The position numbers were made by a program, and so were the translations under genes. From Oscillospiraceae bacterium (GTDB taxonomy: Bacteria > Bacillota > Clostridia > Oscillospirales > CAG-272), in contig SVRB01000081.1 in assembly GCA_015065045.1 (NCBI GenBank), positions 1 to 6,355 of the forward strand: a stretch of DNA of 6,355 bases, written 5' to 3'. Each line of letters opens with the position of its first letter. The stretch's first letter is position 1. Under the pieces are notes generated by a model, which searched no databases, was not told where the DNA came from, and saw only the letters and a list, made by a program, of their open reading frames with translations. Below are positions 5,256 to 6,355 of this stretch, in pieces.

Positions 5256-6323
5256 TTAGAGTTTAATTTCTTCTTTTCTATCTGAAGAATCATAAATTGC
5301 CTGAATTATTTTTGCAGATTTAATAACATTGTCGATGTGTGATGATATTTTTTCTCCCGTCTTAACGCAGTCAACAAACGCGTTTATTTCGTTTTGGAAC
5401 ATTTCATCAAATACAACCGTTCTGTCAGTCTGGAACGTTTCTTCTGTTAATACTCCGTCTTTTACGGTGTAGAACGTAAACTCTTTTGTGGCGTAATTAA
5501 GACGGATTCCGCCTTTATCACCCATAAAATCAATATAGTTTTCATTTTTGCCGATATTCTGTGCCCAAGCTCCGTGAAGTGATATTGTCGGACCTTCTGT
5601 TCTGATAATGCCCGTCATAGAGTCTTCAACGTCGTACGTTCCGTCAAGCTTAGGCGGACCTGCCCACATTTTTCTGTATACGTAATTTGGAATATCCTTT
5701 CCGAGATAACAGAAGGTATCTCCCGTTACGGTCTTCGGAACGGGATCTCCGCAGCAATACATCACTATATCAATATAATGTATTCCCCAGTCGATGAGCG
5801 CGCCGCCGCCCGAAAGAGCCTTTGTTGTAAATGCTCCGCCAAGTCCGGGAATCGATCTGTATGCGCGGAAGGATGCATATACGTGGTATACGTTACCGAG
5901 CAGTCCTGCTTCAATCATTTCTTTAATTTTGTTGACAGATTTGTCAAATCTGTTTACAACACCGATGTTAAGTATCTTTCCCGTTTCGTGCTGTGCTTGT
6001 TGCATTTTTAACGCTTGTTCAAGGTTTATAGCGGCAGGCTTTTCACAAAGAACGTTTTTGTTTGCTTTGAGAAAATCAATCGATATAGTAGAATGAACAC
6101 CGTTCGGGGTGCATATAGAAACAGCGTCAATTTCGGGATCATCAAGAATTTCACGATAATCCGTAATTGCAATACCGCAGCCGTATTTTTCAACGGCAGC
6201 TTGAGCTTTTTCGGGAATTATATCGCAAAAATACTTAATTTTCACATCGGGGCAGTTTAAATAGGAGGGGATATGCTCAGTATTAGCTATCATTCCGCAA
6301 CCGATTATTGCAACCTTTATCAT
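5256..6323 (-). CDS. Gfo/Idh/MocA family NAD(P)-dependent oxidoreductase
   Basis: This is a 355-residue protein of full length for the family. Residues 1-120 are the Rossmann fold: AIIGCGMIA (5-13) is the dinucleotide loop, CTPNGVHSTI (71-80) follows, and the family signature CEKPAA (93-98) carries the conserved Lys95. Residues 125-345 are the alpha/beta substrate domain with GGGALIDWGIHYIDIVMY (172-189), giving the usual Asp178 and His182 for catalysis plus Asp185. The enzyme oxidises or reduces a hydroxyl of a sugar or cyclitol in the cytoplasm. Substrate and cofactor choice cannot be told from the sequence; inositol-, glucose- and other sugar-derivative dehydrogenases all share these motifs. 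GGAGT (6332-6336) lies 8 bases before the ATG. The gene stands alone here, and any promoter lies mainly beyond the right edge. Upstream genes outside the window may show whether it belongs to a carbohydrate operon. Confidence 0.95.
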   Translation of the reverse strand: MIKVAIIGCGMIANTEHIPSYLNCPDVKIKYFCDIIPEKAQAAVEKYGCGIAITDYREILDDPEIDAVSICTPNGVHSTISIDFLKANKNVLCEKPAAINLEQALKMQQAQHETGKILNIGVVNRFDKSVNKIKEMIEAGLLGNVYHVYASFRAYRSIPGLGGAFTTKALSGGGALIDWGIHYIDIVMYCCGDPVPKTVTGDTFCYLGKDIPNYVYRKMWAGPPKLDGTYDVEDSMTGIIRTEGPTISLHGAWAQNIGKNENYIDFMGDKGGIRLNYATKEFTFYTVKDGVLTEETFQTDRTVVFDEMFQNEINAFVDCVKTGEKISSHIDNVIKSAKIIQAIYDSSDRKEEIKL

Positions 6324-6355
6324 AGATGTACACTCCGTAAAATTATTTTTTCGAA

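Noticed and set aside
5778..6260. Several overlapping plus-strand open frames opposite the oxidoreductase gene
   Set aside because: They are antisense to conserved Gfo/Idh/MocA motifs and lack start signals.

Overview
This window looks like chromosomal DNA from a low-GC Gram-positive anaerobe of the class Clostridia. The evidence is the AT-rich composition, strong GGAGG ribosome binding sites, textbook sigma-A promoters with 17-base spacers, U-tailed hairpin terminators, and a PadR / HAAS (DUF1700) / DUF4097 gene trio typical of Firmicutes. No species is claimed. Nothing in it looks mobile: there are no insertion sequences, phage genes, CRISPR arrays, tRNA or rRNA.

Layout, left to right. Positions 1-510 (+) hold the last 35 codons of a membrane-anchored protein, then a 125-residue secreted or membrane protein. 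The second protein matches, from memory, the C-terminal membrane module of TPM-domain proteins, but an acidic tyrosine-rich segment stands where the TPM domain should be. A bidirectional hairpin (514-559) separates it from a small three-helix membrane protein on the minus strand (574-900) that resembles PQ-loop/SemiSWEET proteins. This gene is divergent from a lysR-type regulator (1016-1903, +). The two promoters between them share overlapping -10 boxes. A second bidirectional hairpin (1902-1936) closes the lysR unit.

Positions 1941-3818 (minus strand) are one tightly coupled operon read as padR, then a HAAS-domain (DUF1700) membrane protein, then a DUF4097 beta-solenoid protein, with 8-base and 1-base gene overlaps. 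Its promoter (3843-3871) is covered by a 21-base near-palindrome that is the best candidate operator for PadR autorepression. Next comes rarA/mgsA (3924-5156, minus), with its own perfect consensus promoter and terminator. Last is a Gfo/Idh/MocA-family NAD(P)-dependent oxidoreductase (5256-6323, minus), complete, with its promoter probably outside the window.

The genes form at least four independent transcription units and do not make one joint pathway. The two regulated modules (LysR with the small membrane protein, PadR with HAAS and DUF4097) are local regulator-target pairs of known general type. I see no convincing undescribed multi-gene system. The most unusual items are the TPM-less protein, the overlapping divergent promoters, the PadR operator candidate and the very regular solenoid repeat.
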